Source: Zhengitettix transpicula
Taxonomy: Eukaryota; Arthropoda; Insecta; Orthoptera; Tetrigidae
DNA: 64,000 nucleotides
Assembly: GCA_037074705.1 (NCBI GenBank)
Contig: CM073596.1
Location: 12,704,501 to 12,768,500, forward strand
Direction of reading: 5' to 3'
Notes under the pieces: generated by a model
Database searches by the model: none
The model's input: only the letters and a program-made list of their open reading frames with translations
What the model was told of the DNA's origin: nothing
In this document: one piece after another, positions 21,195 to 33,540 of the stretch
Layout: each line of letters begins with the position of its first letter
Numbering within the stretch: the stretch's first letter is position 1
Position numbers and translations under genes: made by a program

Positions 21195-21660
21195 AGTAAC
21201 AGGCTCCGTGAGAGTAATCCACGTGGTGGCAACTCCCCTTTATTAGAATAGGAAGGGATTTATAAGGGGGTCGCAGATGGGTACATGAAGGTAGCCAAGG
21301 GTTTAACTAGGATCCCCGGACTGTAGTTTAAGGATTATACCTGCATTCGCCTAAAGGTGATGCAGGACAAACCCTAGAAAACCTGCATGAGGTAGGTCGG
21401 GCATTTGGTACTTGTCCCACGCCCTTCAGATGGCCGGGGAGGGGTTTGCTGTGGGGACGCAGCATTTTTTCTCCCTGTCTAACCCATTTGGGAGGCAGCT
21501 GGCCGACTGTTCCAATAGGGATCACGGGCAACTATTGCTGTATGTCTAAGGTCTGTGACCCCGGAACATACACCTCTCAAAACAGACCAAGGTGCCACGG
21601 CTTGTGGGAACCTTAGTTCATAAACGGAGAGAAGAATAGGCATCCCCATAGCTAAATCAA
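21195..21660 (-). repeat. R1 copy (minus)
   Basis: Near full-length R1 in reverse orientation, preceded by a T-rich tract. Confidence 0.85.
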
Positions 21661-21734
21661 ACCTTTTTAACACTGGATAATTTCCAATTTATCATAATAT
21701 TCAGTAGTGTTATTTTAATTTGATTCTTTTAAGA

Positions 21735-22235
21735 TTATCAGGGTACATGGTGGCACCTCCCCTTTAAAAGCATAGGAAGGGATTTGAAAGGGGGAATGCG
21801 GAAGGGTACAAGAAGGCAGCTAAGAAATTACTAGGGCCCCCGTGATAAAGTTAAAGGATCCTACCAGGGTTTCCCCTAAAAGTGATACAGGACAAACCCC
21901 AGAAAACCTGCATCAGGTAAGTCGGGCATTTGGTACTTGTCCCACTCCCTTCAATTGGAATGAGAGAGGTTTGCTGTGGGGACGCAGTATTTTTTTTCCC
22001 CTGTCTAACCCATTTAGGAGGCAGCTGGCCGACTGTTCCAATAGGGATCACGGACAACTCTTACTGTATGTCTAAGGTCTGCGACCACGGAACATACACC
22101 TCTCAAAACAGGCCGAGGTGCCTCGGCTTGTGCGAACCTTAGTTCAGAAACGGAGAGAGGAAAAGTTAGCCCTCAGCGTACGTCCAGAACGTTTCTGCCT
22201 GCGAGAGAACAGTTCTCACAGGCTATCATTCTGTT
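21735..22235 (-). repeat. R1 copy (minus) with extended head
   Basis: Near full-length, in tandem with the preceding copy and sharing a T-rich block in its middle (GCAGTATTTTTTTTCC here, GCAGCATTTTTTCTCC there). It continues into the CTGCGAGAG inverted-repeat head. Confidence 0.85.
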
Positions 22236-23399
22236 GTTCCTTTAATTCAAGTGTACGGGGGTTCTATGATTTATCAATTCTGAAACTACAGTCTTTATTA
22301 TTCATTATAAGTAATAATAGAATAAATAAGCGATAGGGTTCCCGAAATTTCGGATTAAAAAAGTCGTGGTGGGGTGACTTCCCGCATCACTTTCATGTTC
22401 CCGGACGCAGAGAAATTATTTCCTCCAACGGTGGTCTAGTAAAGTGTAATTTTCGGAATGATCCCATCAGCTTGAGAATATTTTATACTTTTTAAACTGA
22501 CTCCATTGGCGACTAACGCACATTCAGTTTAATTGCCACATTGTATGGTAAAATCTTTTTTTTTCAGAAACTCTTGATAAATACCAGATGAAAGGATTTC
22601 ATGAATGTGTGTGGTTCGGTCTAATAATGTCCAATTTGGGGTGGATTCTGTATTTACATGAATTCGCCCCTTTGAACAGCTGAAGCTAAGCTGACTATGG
22701 CTGAATTTGCAAACCGCCATTGTTTACTGCAGGGCTATTCGTGTTCATAAGCGACGTGATCTGCTCCACATTAACAGGATTTTCGTGTGATCTCGTCTCT
22801 GTATTCAACCAGCCAGCCACGTCGGATTTGTAAAGTGTCGAGTAGCATAAACAAAACTTAAGTAAGCTTTAACAAAATTTAGTTAATCTTATCATAATAA
22901 TAAAATTATGCAGTGCAAATGCGTTTATTCGTTTATTCTGACATAGCCCCATTCGCATACATTTAATCTGTCTCTTCCATGATAATACTCTGTAACAACG
23001 TCATAAATTTCTGTTTATTACATTCCCTCTCACAATTTAATCTACATCGCCTTCATCACACCTTTTCATACCGCCTTCTCCAACATGCGTCTTCACACGT
23101 TTCGCGTCGTCTTTTTATTTGATTAGATTCCGTCACTGTTAATTTTATATTCTGCATGAACTAGTAATTTCCATACTGAGCTCAGAACTTAGTCCACTCA
23201 AATTGTAAGCCATGAAGCGTGGTTTAAAATGTTAAAACATGAAATTATAAATGAATGGAAATATCCAAATTTGTCAGCCATATAAATTAACACGTCGTTC
23301 AAACATAAACTACGATTTGATCTGGTTCACAATGGACTTCGAACGTTACAGATAACTTCTAGTGCATTTAAAAATATTAATGTTATATGAGTAATTTTT
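22236..23399. other. AT-rich spacer
   Basis: No supported gene or repeat. Confidence 0.4.
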
Positions 23400-23830
23400 A
23401 ACAGGCTACATGAGGGTAATCGACAAGGTGGCAACTCCCCTTTAATAACATAGGAAGGGATTTGAAAGTGAGGATGTGGAATGGTAGAGGAAGGTAGCCA
23501 AGGGTTAACTAGGGCCACCGGGCTATATTTTAAGGATCCTACCCGGCATTCGCCTAAAGAAATGCCAGCATTTCCTTCTCCGTGCCTCGACCAGTTTAGG
23601 AGGCAGCTGGCCGACTATTCCAATGGGAATAGCAGACAACTCTTACCGTATGCCCAAGGTCTGTGACCCCGGAACATACACCTCTCAGAACAGGCCGAGG
23701 TGCCTCGGCTTGTGGGAACCTTAGTTCAAAAACGGAGAAGAAAAGGCATCCCCATAGGTAGCCCCTTCGTGTTTCTCCTATAAGGTTCTGCCTTCGAGAG
23801 AACATCCCTCGCAGGTACTGCCTGCGAGAG
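23400..23830 (-). repeat. R1 copy (minus) with internal deletion
   Basis: Missing about 100 bp between GCCTAAAGAAATGC and the CTTCTCCGTGCCTCGACC block. It keeps the extended head. Confidence 0.85.
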
Positions 23831-24136
23831 GATAACCTTCGAATAATTTATATGAGTAAAATTCCACTGGAATCTCTAACACATTTATTACAATAATAAA
23901 CTATGTGTAATAAAGATAGAGAAAAGCTGTTCAATAAAATAGGAGGAACATTATTTCATTTAGCATTCGGAAACTATTCCTTTTAGTCCATTTCATTCAA
24001 ATGCGCCATGTATGGAGCCCATCAAAATAATATACAATAATAAAATAATATAATATAATAATTTCTGTATATAATTATATTTAATTGGTGTATAATAAGT
24101 ATTGTAGAAAAAAACCTAATTTCTGTCTATTTACAA

Positions 24137-25013
24137 TCTATATAATAAAAAGGATGTATATTTGTATGTATGCATTTACTTTAATTTCTATAGAAATTTA
24201 AACGCGTGTACAGATTGTAAAATAAATGGTATACATATTCTTCAAAACACGAGAAACGGTACTGTCAGGGTGAGAAACCCCTATCATAAATGTGAAAAGA
24301 ATTATAATTTAAAAACGTGATAATTTTGTGGTAATTACTGCGCGCCAATAGACCGTGACGTCACATGAGAGAGCGAGAGAGAGAGAGAGAGAGACGTTAC
24401 CATGCGACGAACAAAGGAAATAGTTCCTTTTGCCCGTAATGAAATAAAGCAGATATATTTTCATTGAATTAAAAAGTAAAATTTTATCCATAAATACTAC
24501 ATGGAATGATAATAAAAAACAATACGATCCTTGCGGCAAATGTAATTAATTTTCGTACTTTATTAGTGACTTCAATATGGCGACTATTTGTTTGTATTAT
24601 GAATACAGGAAACAATATCATAACTTTAATCTTTCGCAATGTCTGAAAACTGAGGGACAATTATATTCTGCAATAATAAAGGTCTATATTTAAGTATTCT
24701 ATTCGTAAAGAAATTCGGAATGTTTGTTTGAAATTAATGCAATAAAATTCAATGTATTTTATAGCTCTTCAATTAATGAACAATCGGTCTAATGTATTAA
24801 CAAAACTACGAACAGTTAGACTTAGTTTAAATCTCGTCTTGACTAAAGATTAATAAAGAGTTTATATAAATAAGTACACGGGCAATAGAATAAACATTGA
24901 ATACATTGTATATTTTTTCTAAAAATCTATTTTATTTAATCTGTTTAAAAATGTATGATTGATGTTTTTAGAATTTAATATTTCTTCTTTACTTTGGAGC
25001 TGAAAGTATACAC
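24137..25013 (+). repeat. R2 repeat, near full-length
   Basis: It begins TCTATATAATAAAAAGGATG, a start reminiscent of Helitron 5' ends (TC after an A), though I could not find a matching 3' hairpin. It carries GGGTGAGAAACCCCTA, a GA-tract and TGACGTCA (24356-24363), and continues with a block (AATATGGCGACTATTTGTTT) shared with 51390-51850. The class is uncertain. Confidence 0.7.
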
Positions 25014-25180
25014 AATCATCTTTAGCAATGCTAAAACCCTAAATTTAAAAAATTGTGTCAGGTTACGTAGTTTAAAATTTCCGTAGCTGCAGAAGAAATA
25101 TTAAACTCTTAAAGCTGTATTAGTGTCATTTCAGAGATATGAATAATTTTGAAATCAATAATTTCTTTTTAATTTTGCAG

Positions 25181-25837
25181 GGCGACTGGCGGGCGTCGCG
25201 GCGCGGGGCCGGGTAAGGCAGAGGTGACGCTCCAGGCGGATGGCGTCGACAGGACCAGGCCAGCCGCGTCGCCCAGGTCAGAATCCCATTCTACGTCTTA
25301 CGAACAATATATTTTTTTTTTCGATTATTAATTAAAATGAAACATAATTATAAATGGGGTAAAATAGGAAAAGAGACATATAATTAAAAAAATTTTGAGA
25401 AAAAACAAAAAATTATTTTTATACATAAAAATTTAAATTACAACTCATTTTGGTTTGGAGTTTTTTGTTGAGTTTGCTAGGTAATATACACATTCCCGAC
25501 GAACGCACGTGTACTGCAGTGCTGCATGAATACTTAGGAGCAAGTAACTTGAGAGTCTGCCTAAAGTAACAGCACTGTGAGAATCAATCCTATAGAATTC
25601 TCTCTTCATACTTACGGAGTTGCCAGCATTTGTTTTTCACTCACCTGAGTGACACTTATCCAGACAGAAGTCTAATTTCCAAAACTCGTCACTTCATAAT
25701 TAGATCTAAATGTGTATATAATAATTGCATCCGACATTACTGATTACTTATTTACGAGAATATACTGCTAAGACAGGATCATCCTCCATCAATTTTTATT
25801 CACTGATTTAATGCCTGTGAAAGGACCTTATTGAGTA

Positions 25838-25882
<45 letters not shown>

Positions 25883-25964
25883 AATAAGGTCATTTCACAG
25901 GAATTAAATATATATATATATATATATTAATAAGGACTTTATGTTGAAAAAATATATTCTGCAG

Positions 25965-26010
<46 letters not shown>

Positions 26011-26863
26011 GTGTGTATTATATTATTTACTGATGCCTTGAAAGGACCTTATTAAGTATAGATATATTATATATATATATAGATGTGTGAGTGTGTGTGT
26101 GTGTTATATTATTTACTGATTTAATACCTTGAAAGGACCTTATATGTGTTTGTGTATTATTTACTGATTTAATACCTTGAAAGGACCATATTAAGTATAT
26201 ATATATATATATGCCTGTGAAAGGACCTTATTCAGTAAATAATGTAATACTTTTACACATATATATATATATATGAAAAAATATATGGTATATATATATA
26301 TATATACCATTATTCTCCAGAATATATTTTTTCAACGTTAGTCCATATTAAAATTTGCAGCCGACCAGTATTTTCTAGTTTTTCTAATTATTAATAATAA
26401 TAATCTTTGTTTATTTCCAATTCAAACTCCACTTGAAGTAATTTGTCTTCTTCCCTGCTAAACGCTCCATTTTTTACTTTCAATCCTGAACATGGTTATT
26501 GTAATTTCATTATTCTGAATACTTAAGCTCATTTTTTATTTAGAACTGCGGATAATATGACCTGATTAAACCTTTTTGAAACGTATTCACAAGGAACCGG
26601 TTCGTTTCTTGTGCAGGCAAATCCACCCTTTATGCGAAGAAAAGGCGCAGCTGTTGGCGTACGACAGTAAACCTGCCCCCGAACAGGCAGCGTCGCCGCC
26701 GCCGCAGACGCCCTCCGCCGCGTTCCCACCGCCGCCCAACATAGTTGTGGAGGCGGGACGCATCGAGTTCGCAAAGACGCCGCCAGGAGGGGTTGCGCCC
26801 ACGATTCGAGCGCCACAGAACAGCGCCACCCCTGCCGTCGATGAAAAGTGCGACGTTGCCAAG
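25181..26863 (+). CDS. Two exons of an unidentified host gene (internal part)
   Basis: Exon 25181-25276 (96 bp) lies between TTTAATTTTGCAG and CCCAG/GTCAGA. Exon 26617-26863 (247 bp) lies between TTTCTTGTGCAG and GCCAAG/GTAGGT. The first is open only in the frame starting ATGGRRGAGPGK and ends in phase 2. The second, read in the phase that joins to it, is open throughout (QIHPLCEEKAQLLAYDS, then a Pro/Ala-rich stretch, then GRIEFAKTPPGG and DEKCDVAK) and ends in phase 0. Both are GC-rich islands in AT-rich DNA, as expected for constrained coding sequence. The GTCAGA donor is weak. Neither a start nor a stop codon of the gene is seen here. No domain is recognised; the sequence looks like a disordered linker region of a larger protein. 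Minus-strand frames over exon 2 are shadows. Confidence 0.6.
25830..26330. repeat. Complex (TA)n region with a repeated unique core
   Basis: Long (TA)n tracts alternate with five or more copies, in both orientations, of a core containing TGAAAGGACCTTATT. One pair (25813-25843 and 25881-25910) forms an inverted repeat around a (TA)n loop. It lies inside the intron between the two host exons. Confidence 0.85.
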
Positions 26864-27690
26864 GTAGGTGGCAGCACCAGTTCTAAAATTTCAATTGTGT
26901 GTACGTATACTGCAAAACCAAAATTTATTCCAAATGAATACAAACCACTCCTGTGATCATATCAACTGTATATATATGATTTCATTGTTTGAAACGTACT
27001 TCCTAAGACTTTATCTGCATATATTTAACGGATACCATTTTATGAAGACTGTACGTAACACATTAATCTTTTTTTAACAATTAAAATTTTGGAATTATAA
27101 TGGATACTGATTGCGGAGTAACCGTATTAATAATATTACAATCATTTGGAAGTATCCTTATTTAATTTGATACAGAAAATATTTGTTCACGGAGTATATA
27201 ACTGGTTTTAACTAAATGTGTGGTTCCAAAAAAAATGCATGACTATTGCCAAGACAATATTTAATTTGTTGGATGATTTAATGATTTATAAACCCAGAAT
27301 TATTTAATTGTTTGGTATTATCATGTTACTTCTAAATTTTCGATTGACTGGCCAGGTCGTGTTTTCCAGGGCATCAAATCTCGAAATATAATTCCATTTT
27401 CCAGGATTTTACGGTCGCGTTGTCAGATTTCCATAACTAAATGAACGATATTTCCATTTACGTTATAAACTTGCAAATTCTATCGTTGGCATTCTGCTGA
27501 TGATACAAGAGGAAATATTCACCCTCTCGCAGGTATGTTAATGTTCATTCTTCGCCTGGATTATTGAAGCAAACCTTTTTTCCAGCTACTACGTGCTTAA
27601 CATAATGTTTATGTTCGCCAAAATGGGGTGTAATTTTTATGAAGATCTATTAGTAACGCACTTCACGTGGCGTAACAATGTTTAGAAAGG
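26864..27690. other. AT-rich intronic or intergenic sequence
   Basis: Nothing supported. Confidence 0.4.
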
Positions 27691-27694
27691 CCGA

Positions 27695-28994
27695 TATACT
27701 GTGATCAAAAAGTAAGGTGAAATTGTCATTTAAAACTCCCGGGTATTAGGAAGGCAGGTAATTTTTTTTCCTAAGTTGGTAGGTCTGTCTATAATATTTG
27801 CCAGGCGTCTGTTTGTTAAAAGTTTTAATTATCTCCGAGTTACACGTGTTTTTGTAAACAACCGAAAGTGAATTTTTCGATTTTTGCAATGGGTGATTTT
27901 GTTGAGCAAAGAACTTGCATCAAATTTTGTTTGCAGAACGAATATTCTTGTGCGGGCACGTTGAAAATGTTTCGGAAGGCCTTTGGTGATCAAACTATGG
28001 CACAAAAAAATATTTATAAGTGGTACAACGAGTTCAAAGAGGGCCGAGAACGCGTTGAAGACGAACCGCGCTCTGGACGACCATCAACGTCTACCGACGA
28101 GGGCCGCGTCCAGAAGATCAAAGATTTGGTGCTTGAAAATCGTCGATAGACAATTAGAGATCTCACTGATAGTGTTGGAATATAATTTTGCTCATTCCAA
28201 ACCATTTTTAAAATTGTTTTGTGTCTCAAACGCGTCAAGTCTCAATTGGTGCCAAAATCGCTCAATTTTTTGGAAAAAAAAAGCGTAGCGTTGATGTGTG
28301 TGAAACTTTTCTGTCTGACTTTCAGGACCACTTTAAATGCATCACTACTGGAGACGAGACTTGGATTTACGCATACGACCCTGAAACCACAGGCCAATCC
28401 AGCAAATATCGTGCAAAAGATGAAGCAAGACCGAAAAGACCACGCAAAGTCGATCAAAAATCGAGTTCATGTTGACAGTTTTCTTTGATTATCGTGGTGT
28501 GGTGCACTATGAATTCCTTCTGCTGGTCCAAACTGTCAACAAAGAATATTATTTGAGCGTTATGCGTCGTTTGCGTGAAGCAGCCGGAATTATGGGCGAA
28601 CAACTATTGGTTCATTCATCACGATAATGCACCGTCATACTGCATTGGTTCTTCGCGACTTTTATTGCCAAAAACTCGACTCATATCGTTCCGCAACCAC
28701 CGTATTCGCCTGATTTGGCTCCGTGCGACTTCTGGCTATTCAGCAAACTCAAAAGGCCAATGCGGGGACGCCGGTTTGACACGATTGAGGAGATAAAAAC
28801 CGAATCGAAGAAGGTCTTGAAGGCTATACCGGAAAAAGACTGTTCCGACTGTTTCGAGGACTGGAAAAAGCGTTGAAAAAAGTGCGTTTTATCGAACGGG
28901 GATTACTTTGAAGAGGATGAAATTGATTTGGAAGAATGAATAAAGAATTTATATTTTATAAATAAATTCACCTTACTTTTTGTTCACAGTGGTA
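27695..28994 (+). mobile_element. Second mariner element, decayed
   Basis: About 1.3 kb. The ends are inverted repeats: left ACTGTGATCAAAAAGTAAGG and right reverse complement ACTGTGAACAAAAAGTAAGG, each next to TA. It is a different lineage from the 11.3 kb element, since neither ends nor protein match closely. Confidence 0.9.
27889..28940 (+). pseudogene. Mariner transposase pseudogene
   Basis: The frame opens MGDFVEQRT and is readable through the first helix-turn-helix (IYKWYNEFKEGRERVEDEPRSG) before an in-frame TAG near 28147. Later pieces sit in different frames: GDETWIYAYDPE (first catalytic Asp), FIHHDNAPSYC (second Asp), SPDLAPCDFWLF (third Asp) and a C-terminal NGDYFEEDEIDLEE. At least three frameshifts and the stop make it non-functional. 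The triad spacing is consistent with DD34D but cannot be counted exactly across the frameshifts. Confidence 0.9.
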
Positions 28995-29846
28995 TGATAA
29001 AAAAATTTATTTCGTGATTTACGATCTAGCGTCATATACCCGCAAATTATTTCAGGACGTTTCTTCATCTTAACTGAGTAATCCACAACAAGGCCTCGAA
29101 GGTGAAAATCTTACTTTTTAAATTAAATATTAGTTAATAACGAACGAAACCCTGGGTGGATTAGAATATCAAAATAACAATTTTTTTGAGATTTTAATTT
29201 TAACCCACATATTTAATATTAGGAAAAATTCTTATTCGGGCTTTACATAAAAAAAAATACATTTTATTATTTTGTATTATACTTTTGTTGCAAGAATAAT
29301 TTTTTTTTACGATTAATTGTTTAAACAAATAAATTTAGAAATATATTTCCAATTTTAGTTCTCAAAATATACGGCATTCATCTCTATAAATCAATACAAC
29401 ATTTTACATTGGAATTAAATATATGTGATATTATTATGATATATTATTTTCTAATTTGGTTTGTGTAGAGTAATTTTTCTTGTGCCTAGAATTTCAGTTG
29501 TCAAAATATACAAAAACGTAATAGATGGCATCCATCTTTCTACCTGTTAGGTTTTATTAAATAACAATTATATTATAATTTTTTTATTCTAATTTGGTGT
29601 TAGTAGACAAAGTATGAGAACAGATTTTTTGGGGGGTTTAGACGGCAGCGTAAGAAGGGTGTCGGAAGAAATATGAAAAAAAATTTATTCGACTTGATTG
29701 CTCGAGGGAACGTTTTCCGTTTCGCTGTATGATTAAATATTGATGAGAAACTGTACAAGGGGAAAATAACAATGGAAGGCAACTGATGAATTAGAAAATA
29801 CAGGCCGGTTTTTTTGATTAATACAAAGATTGATGAAAAACGTATT
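28995..29846. other. AT-rich spacer
   Basis: Nothing supported. Confidence 0.4.
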
Positions 29847-30150
29847 TCACTCTAAAGGACTTAATTTATTGATACGCGATATACGTCGGAGGCGAAGCTC
29901 GTCGCATTGATAACTCCACTTTCCAAGTGGCTGAATGGACGTGAACCCACCAATGGGGGGAGGGGGGGGTTGAATATGTATAACTTCGCGGCAGTGTCTC
30001 CCAGATGGCCGCCGTTCCAGGAACGGTCGCTGTAGGAATAGCTTTACATCAGCTGCCATTGTCCGTATTCGAGGAACTGGTGACTTGCGCTCAGAAATAC
30101 GTATTACCTAAGGTCACACAGTCTTCGTGAAGATTAATTGCTGGCTGTAA
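29847..30150 (-). other. Higher-GC segment of unknown nature
   Basis: A ~300 bp patch less AT-rich than its surroundings. A 70-residue minus-strand frame (30059-29847, starting MAADVKLFLQ) covers most of it. I cannot tell an exon from an old repeat: no clear splice pair or domain is visible. Confidence 0.3.
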
Positions 30151-30469
30151 GATTCAACCGGAACCGTCGCTACGCTTACAGATTCTAATTCTTTCAGTGA
30201 ACAGTGACCCCTTGTAATTTTCGCTTTGCGTTCGCGTCTAATGAATCTTTACTTAATATTGTTGGTACTGGGAAATTTAGGGTCAAATAATATAAAAGAT
30301 TTTATTTTTATAACACTTAAAGCACAAAATGCATAACAGGGTCGTTTTATATTATTTTTATTATTATTATTAAATTTAATCCGAAGATTTTACAGTCGTT
30401 ATACTTTTTTGGCACTAACCTGAAAAAATTATTTGAAGAAATATAGTTTCTTCTTGACTGAGAAGTTCA

Positions 30470-30770
30470 AGAGGACGTTACGAAATTTTTAATTTACGGT
30501 GGTTGCCAGGTCAATTTTTCGTGTCCTTTTTAACCTTCTGAGGGGTTTAGGTGGAGGAGGCTGGTATTCTGTCTATGAGATAATGAGATTGTAGTGGTGG
30601 AGATTTATATTACGTTGGATAAGTGCGGTTTTTTTTCGGGTTGAGGGAATATTTAGGTCATACTAGTGTCAGTAACGTACCAAGGAGATGTTAGTTATAA
30701 ATCGGAGGGTTTTATTTTGGGATATTTGGATTTTATTTATGTGGGTGGTAGCGTCCGAACCCCAGATGTA
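30470..30770 (-). repeat. Copy of the trailing segment of units A-C
   Basis: Its reverse complement follows, block by block, the region after R1 in unit C (about 14920-15215): the GGTTCGG-CGCTACCA start, the CACTAG/CACTTG block, ATAGAAATCTCCACC-like text and the CACCGTAAATT end. The segment is thus a mobile repeat, not part of genes A-C. Confidence 0.65.
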
Positions 30771-30774
30771 ACAG

Positions 30775-30960
30775 CATGTCCTGTACGACTGCTTAAAGCA
30801 CGACAGGTTCAAAGAGCCACAATTCAGAAATGCACGAGAAGGGAGTTATGGACCTCAGCAGCGGCAATAAATAACCTGCTAAAGTTTAGCAAGGAAACCG
30901 GCATTCAAGATCTAATCTAAATAGACACAGAATCTGAGATAAGAATAAAATGTATAGTTA
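30775..30960 (+). mobile_element. LINE 3' end fragment
   Basis: About 185 bp almost identical to 31563-31755. It begins within the Cys-His motif codons and includes the 3' untranslated end. Confidence 0.8.
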
Positions 30961-31059
30961 ATATGAATTAAACAAGAAAGGATATCTGAGGGATGTGTAA
31001 AAGAGCTTTTTTGTTGTTGTTGTTGAGAAGGATAAATAATGAGAAATATGAAATGTAAG

Positions 31060-31765
31060 AACCGAACAGAAATAATTTAATCCTAACAGACTCTCTGGCT
31101 GCAATAAATACAATAACCAACCAAAATATTTGGAATGGTACCGTCAATTAAATCACAAAAAAACCTTATGGCTATCCTAAATAGTAATAATAAGGTAATT
31201 ATACCGACACACAGACGAATAGAGGGCAATTAAGGGCGGACAAAAGTGCTAAGATGGAGGAATCCCAACAGAAGAATAAAAAAAACAGTCCAATATGCAT
31301 AAAAAAATTATGGGGGATTAGCCTATGCCAGAATATTGGAGAAAAAAATGGTAACAAGTGTAGAAGAGGAAGGAATGACGGGATTTTTCACAAGGAAGCC
31401 GACAACTTCCAGGAAACATCCTACGCTGGCAATCTGTCACGGAGAAAGCAGATGGTTGTTGCTATGTTAAGAACTCTCCATTCTAGCTTCACGCACTCCT
31501 ACTCTATACTCTAGATCACCAAAACCTACATGTGACGTATGCAAGGCTGCCCTGACGATCCAGCATATCCTCTACGACTGCTTAAAGCACGACAGGTTCA
31601 AAGAGTCACAATTCAGAAATGCACGAGAAGGGAGTTATGGACCTCAGCAGCGGCAATAAATAAACTGCTAAAGTTTAGCAAGGAAACCGGCATTCAAGAT
31701 CTAATCTAAATAGACACTGAATCAGAGACTAAGAATAAAATGTATAGTTAATATGAATTAATTGT
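31060..31765 (+). mobile_element. Non-LTR retroelement 3' part with RNase H relic
   Basis: Pieces in shifting frames read as an RNase H domain (LTDSLAAINTI, then HRRIEGN) followed by the C-terminal zinc-knuckle-like motif PTCDVCKAALTIQHILYDC typical of RNase H-bearing LINEs. It is 5'-truncated, with stops and frameshifts. Confidence 0.8.
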
Positions 31766-31819
31766 AATAATTTATTGTAGTAGGTGTGGAAAGTCGCCAA
31801 TTACTTTTATGTTGATGCG

Positions 31820-32270
31820 ACTATGAATTTTAAAAATATTTTAAGGTGGGAAGTGTGGAGGAACCATGTTAGTTTGGAGTCGAGTTATTTGTGGGAAGAT
31901 TTAGTAGGGGTTGTGGAGTTGTTAATAGTGATTTATGTCGTATCCTTTTCTTTTTAGTGATTTGGAAGGATTGATGACTATGTGCCAGTCGCTGGCCCAG
32001 ATTGAAATGAGTTTTATGGTTGTATGAAGGTAGTTTGTTGCGGTTTGGGTCGGAGAATTTTGAGCTGGTAGTTAGAGGGGATAATAGGAATCGCGTGGGT
32101 GTAGATGGAATGGGCCAATTACACTTCCTTGGCCTGAGAGAATAGGGTATACTGGAGAGAAGTGATTGTCTATTTTAACTCTGTAGGATTGATTGTTGAT
32201 GTAATTGGAGAGAAGGTTTAAGTATTGTTCGGAGAGGTGGTTTCACCTGTTGCGGCAAGTAGATTGAAAT
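31820..32270 (-). mobile_element. Jockey-like LINE reverse transcriptase fragment
   Basis: On the minus strand, frames read YLNLLSNYINNQSYRVKI and then LSGQGSVIGP, the counterpart of the non-LTR RT motif GVPQGSVLGP (near 32111-32140). Degenerate. The strong C/A bias of this strand matches the fragment at 41650-42530, so the two may be one family. Confidence 0.6.
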
Positions 32271-32772
32271 AATTAAATCGCCCTTTTCCAGGATTTCCGA
32301 AGAATTTTCTGTATTAATAGCATATCCAAATCTGTTTACATCACTAAATTATTCGGTTACATATATTCACGATATTCTTTCGACAATGACCTACGTAACT
32401 GCTGGTATGGTATAAACACGCTCAGCGTATTAAATTTGGGTGTTATCCCCGCATATAGCAAAAGTCGTAAATCAAACTGCGTACTGCGATCGTGCAAATA
32501 AATCGTTTAGTAAATTTACTTTGCGGCAACGTAAACAACATTTGGCACACACTCGTGTTTACTGGGGATATCGCTCTACCACGGACCTCCTTTTCTGCGC
32601 AGAACCACAAATCTTTAACGAAAGGGGAAGTTTTCAAAGATTTTCGGAAGTGAAGTCCACTTTAGATAAATTCTTTATAGACGAGCGCATATTTTACGGG
32701 TTTGAAGAAGAAAAGTTACTCTAGAAGTCTAGTTACTGAAATGATTATACGACGTAACCCTAGTATTGTTTT
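32271..32772. other. Unannotated stretch
   Basis: A 94-residue plus-strand frame (32440-32724, non-ATG start) has no recognisable motif and is not called as a gene. Confidence 0.35.
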
Positions 32773-32909
32773 GTGATGACATGCGTTTCACTTTTGCATG
32801 TGCATCATTCTAATATGCAATCTCTAAATACTCTGGCTTTACATATTCTTATCCTTCTCCGATTCCCTTATAATTTATTCGATTCTTATTCTGAAATTCA
32901 CTTTATGTA

Positions 32910-33540
32910 TTCCTCTCTAATCCTTTCTCTACCTATTCTCTCCTTTCCATATTAATCCTCCATATGACTTTGTATTCCACTCCAACCCTTTCTCTACCTA
33001 TTCTTTCATTTCCATATTATGCTCCACGTAAGTCTAATTTACTTCATTCTCCTCTAAGCCAATTTCGTACCTATTCTATTCTTTCCATATTATTCTCTGT
33101 GTGGCTCTCATTAATTATGTATTCAACTAAAACATGTTCTATACCTATTCTTACCTTTCCATATTATTCTCCATTTGACTCTCATTTACTCTATTCAACT
33201 CTAACCGTTTCCCCACCTATTCTTTCCTTTCCATATTATTCTCCATTTGTCTCTCATTTACTCTATTCCACTCTAACCCTTTCCCCACCTATTCTTTTCT
33301 TTCCATATTATTCTCCATTTGACTCTCATTTACTCTATTTCTTTCCCTACCCATTCTTTCCTTTCCATATTATTCTTCATTTGACTCTCATTTACTCTAT
33401 TCCTTTCCCTACCCATTCTTTCATTTCCATATTATTCTCCATGTGACTCTCATTTCTCTGTATTATTCAACCCTTTCTCTACCTATTCTTTCCTTTCAAT
33501 ATTATTCTCCTTGCGGCTCTCGTTTACTCTGAGTCTGTTT
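32910..33540. repeat. Pyrimidine-rich minisatellite
   Basis: Tandem units of about 60-75 bp built on TTTCCATATTATTCTCCATTTG followed by ACTCTCATTTACTCTATTC and a C/T-rich linker, roughly eight copies. The T/C-rich tract extends more loosely from 32800 to 33800. The long frame 32964-33446 is an artefact of the repeat. Confidence 0.85.

Noticed and set aside
26529..26943. Minus-strand frames over the GC-rich exon
   Set aside because: Shadow of the plus-strand exon, which has matching splice sites and phase.
32964..33446. 160-residue plus-strand open frame
   Set aside because: Produced by a pyrimidine-rich minisatellite; the repeated SPFDSHLLYST text mirrors the DNA repeat.
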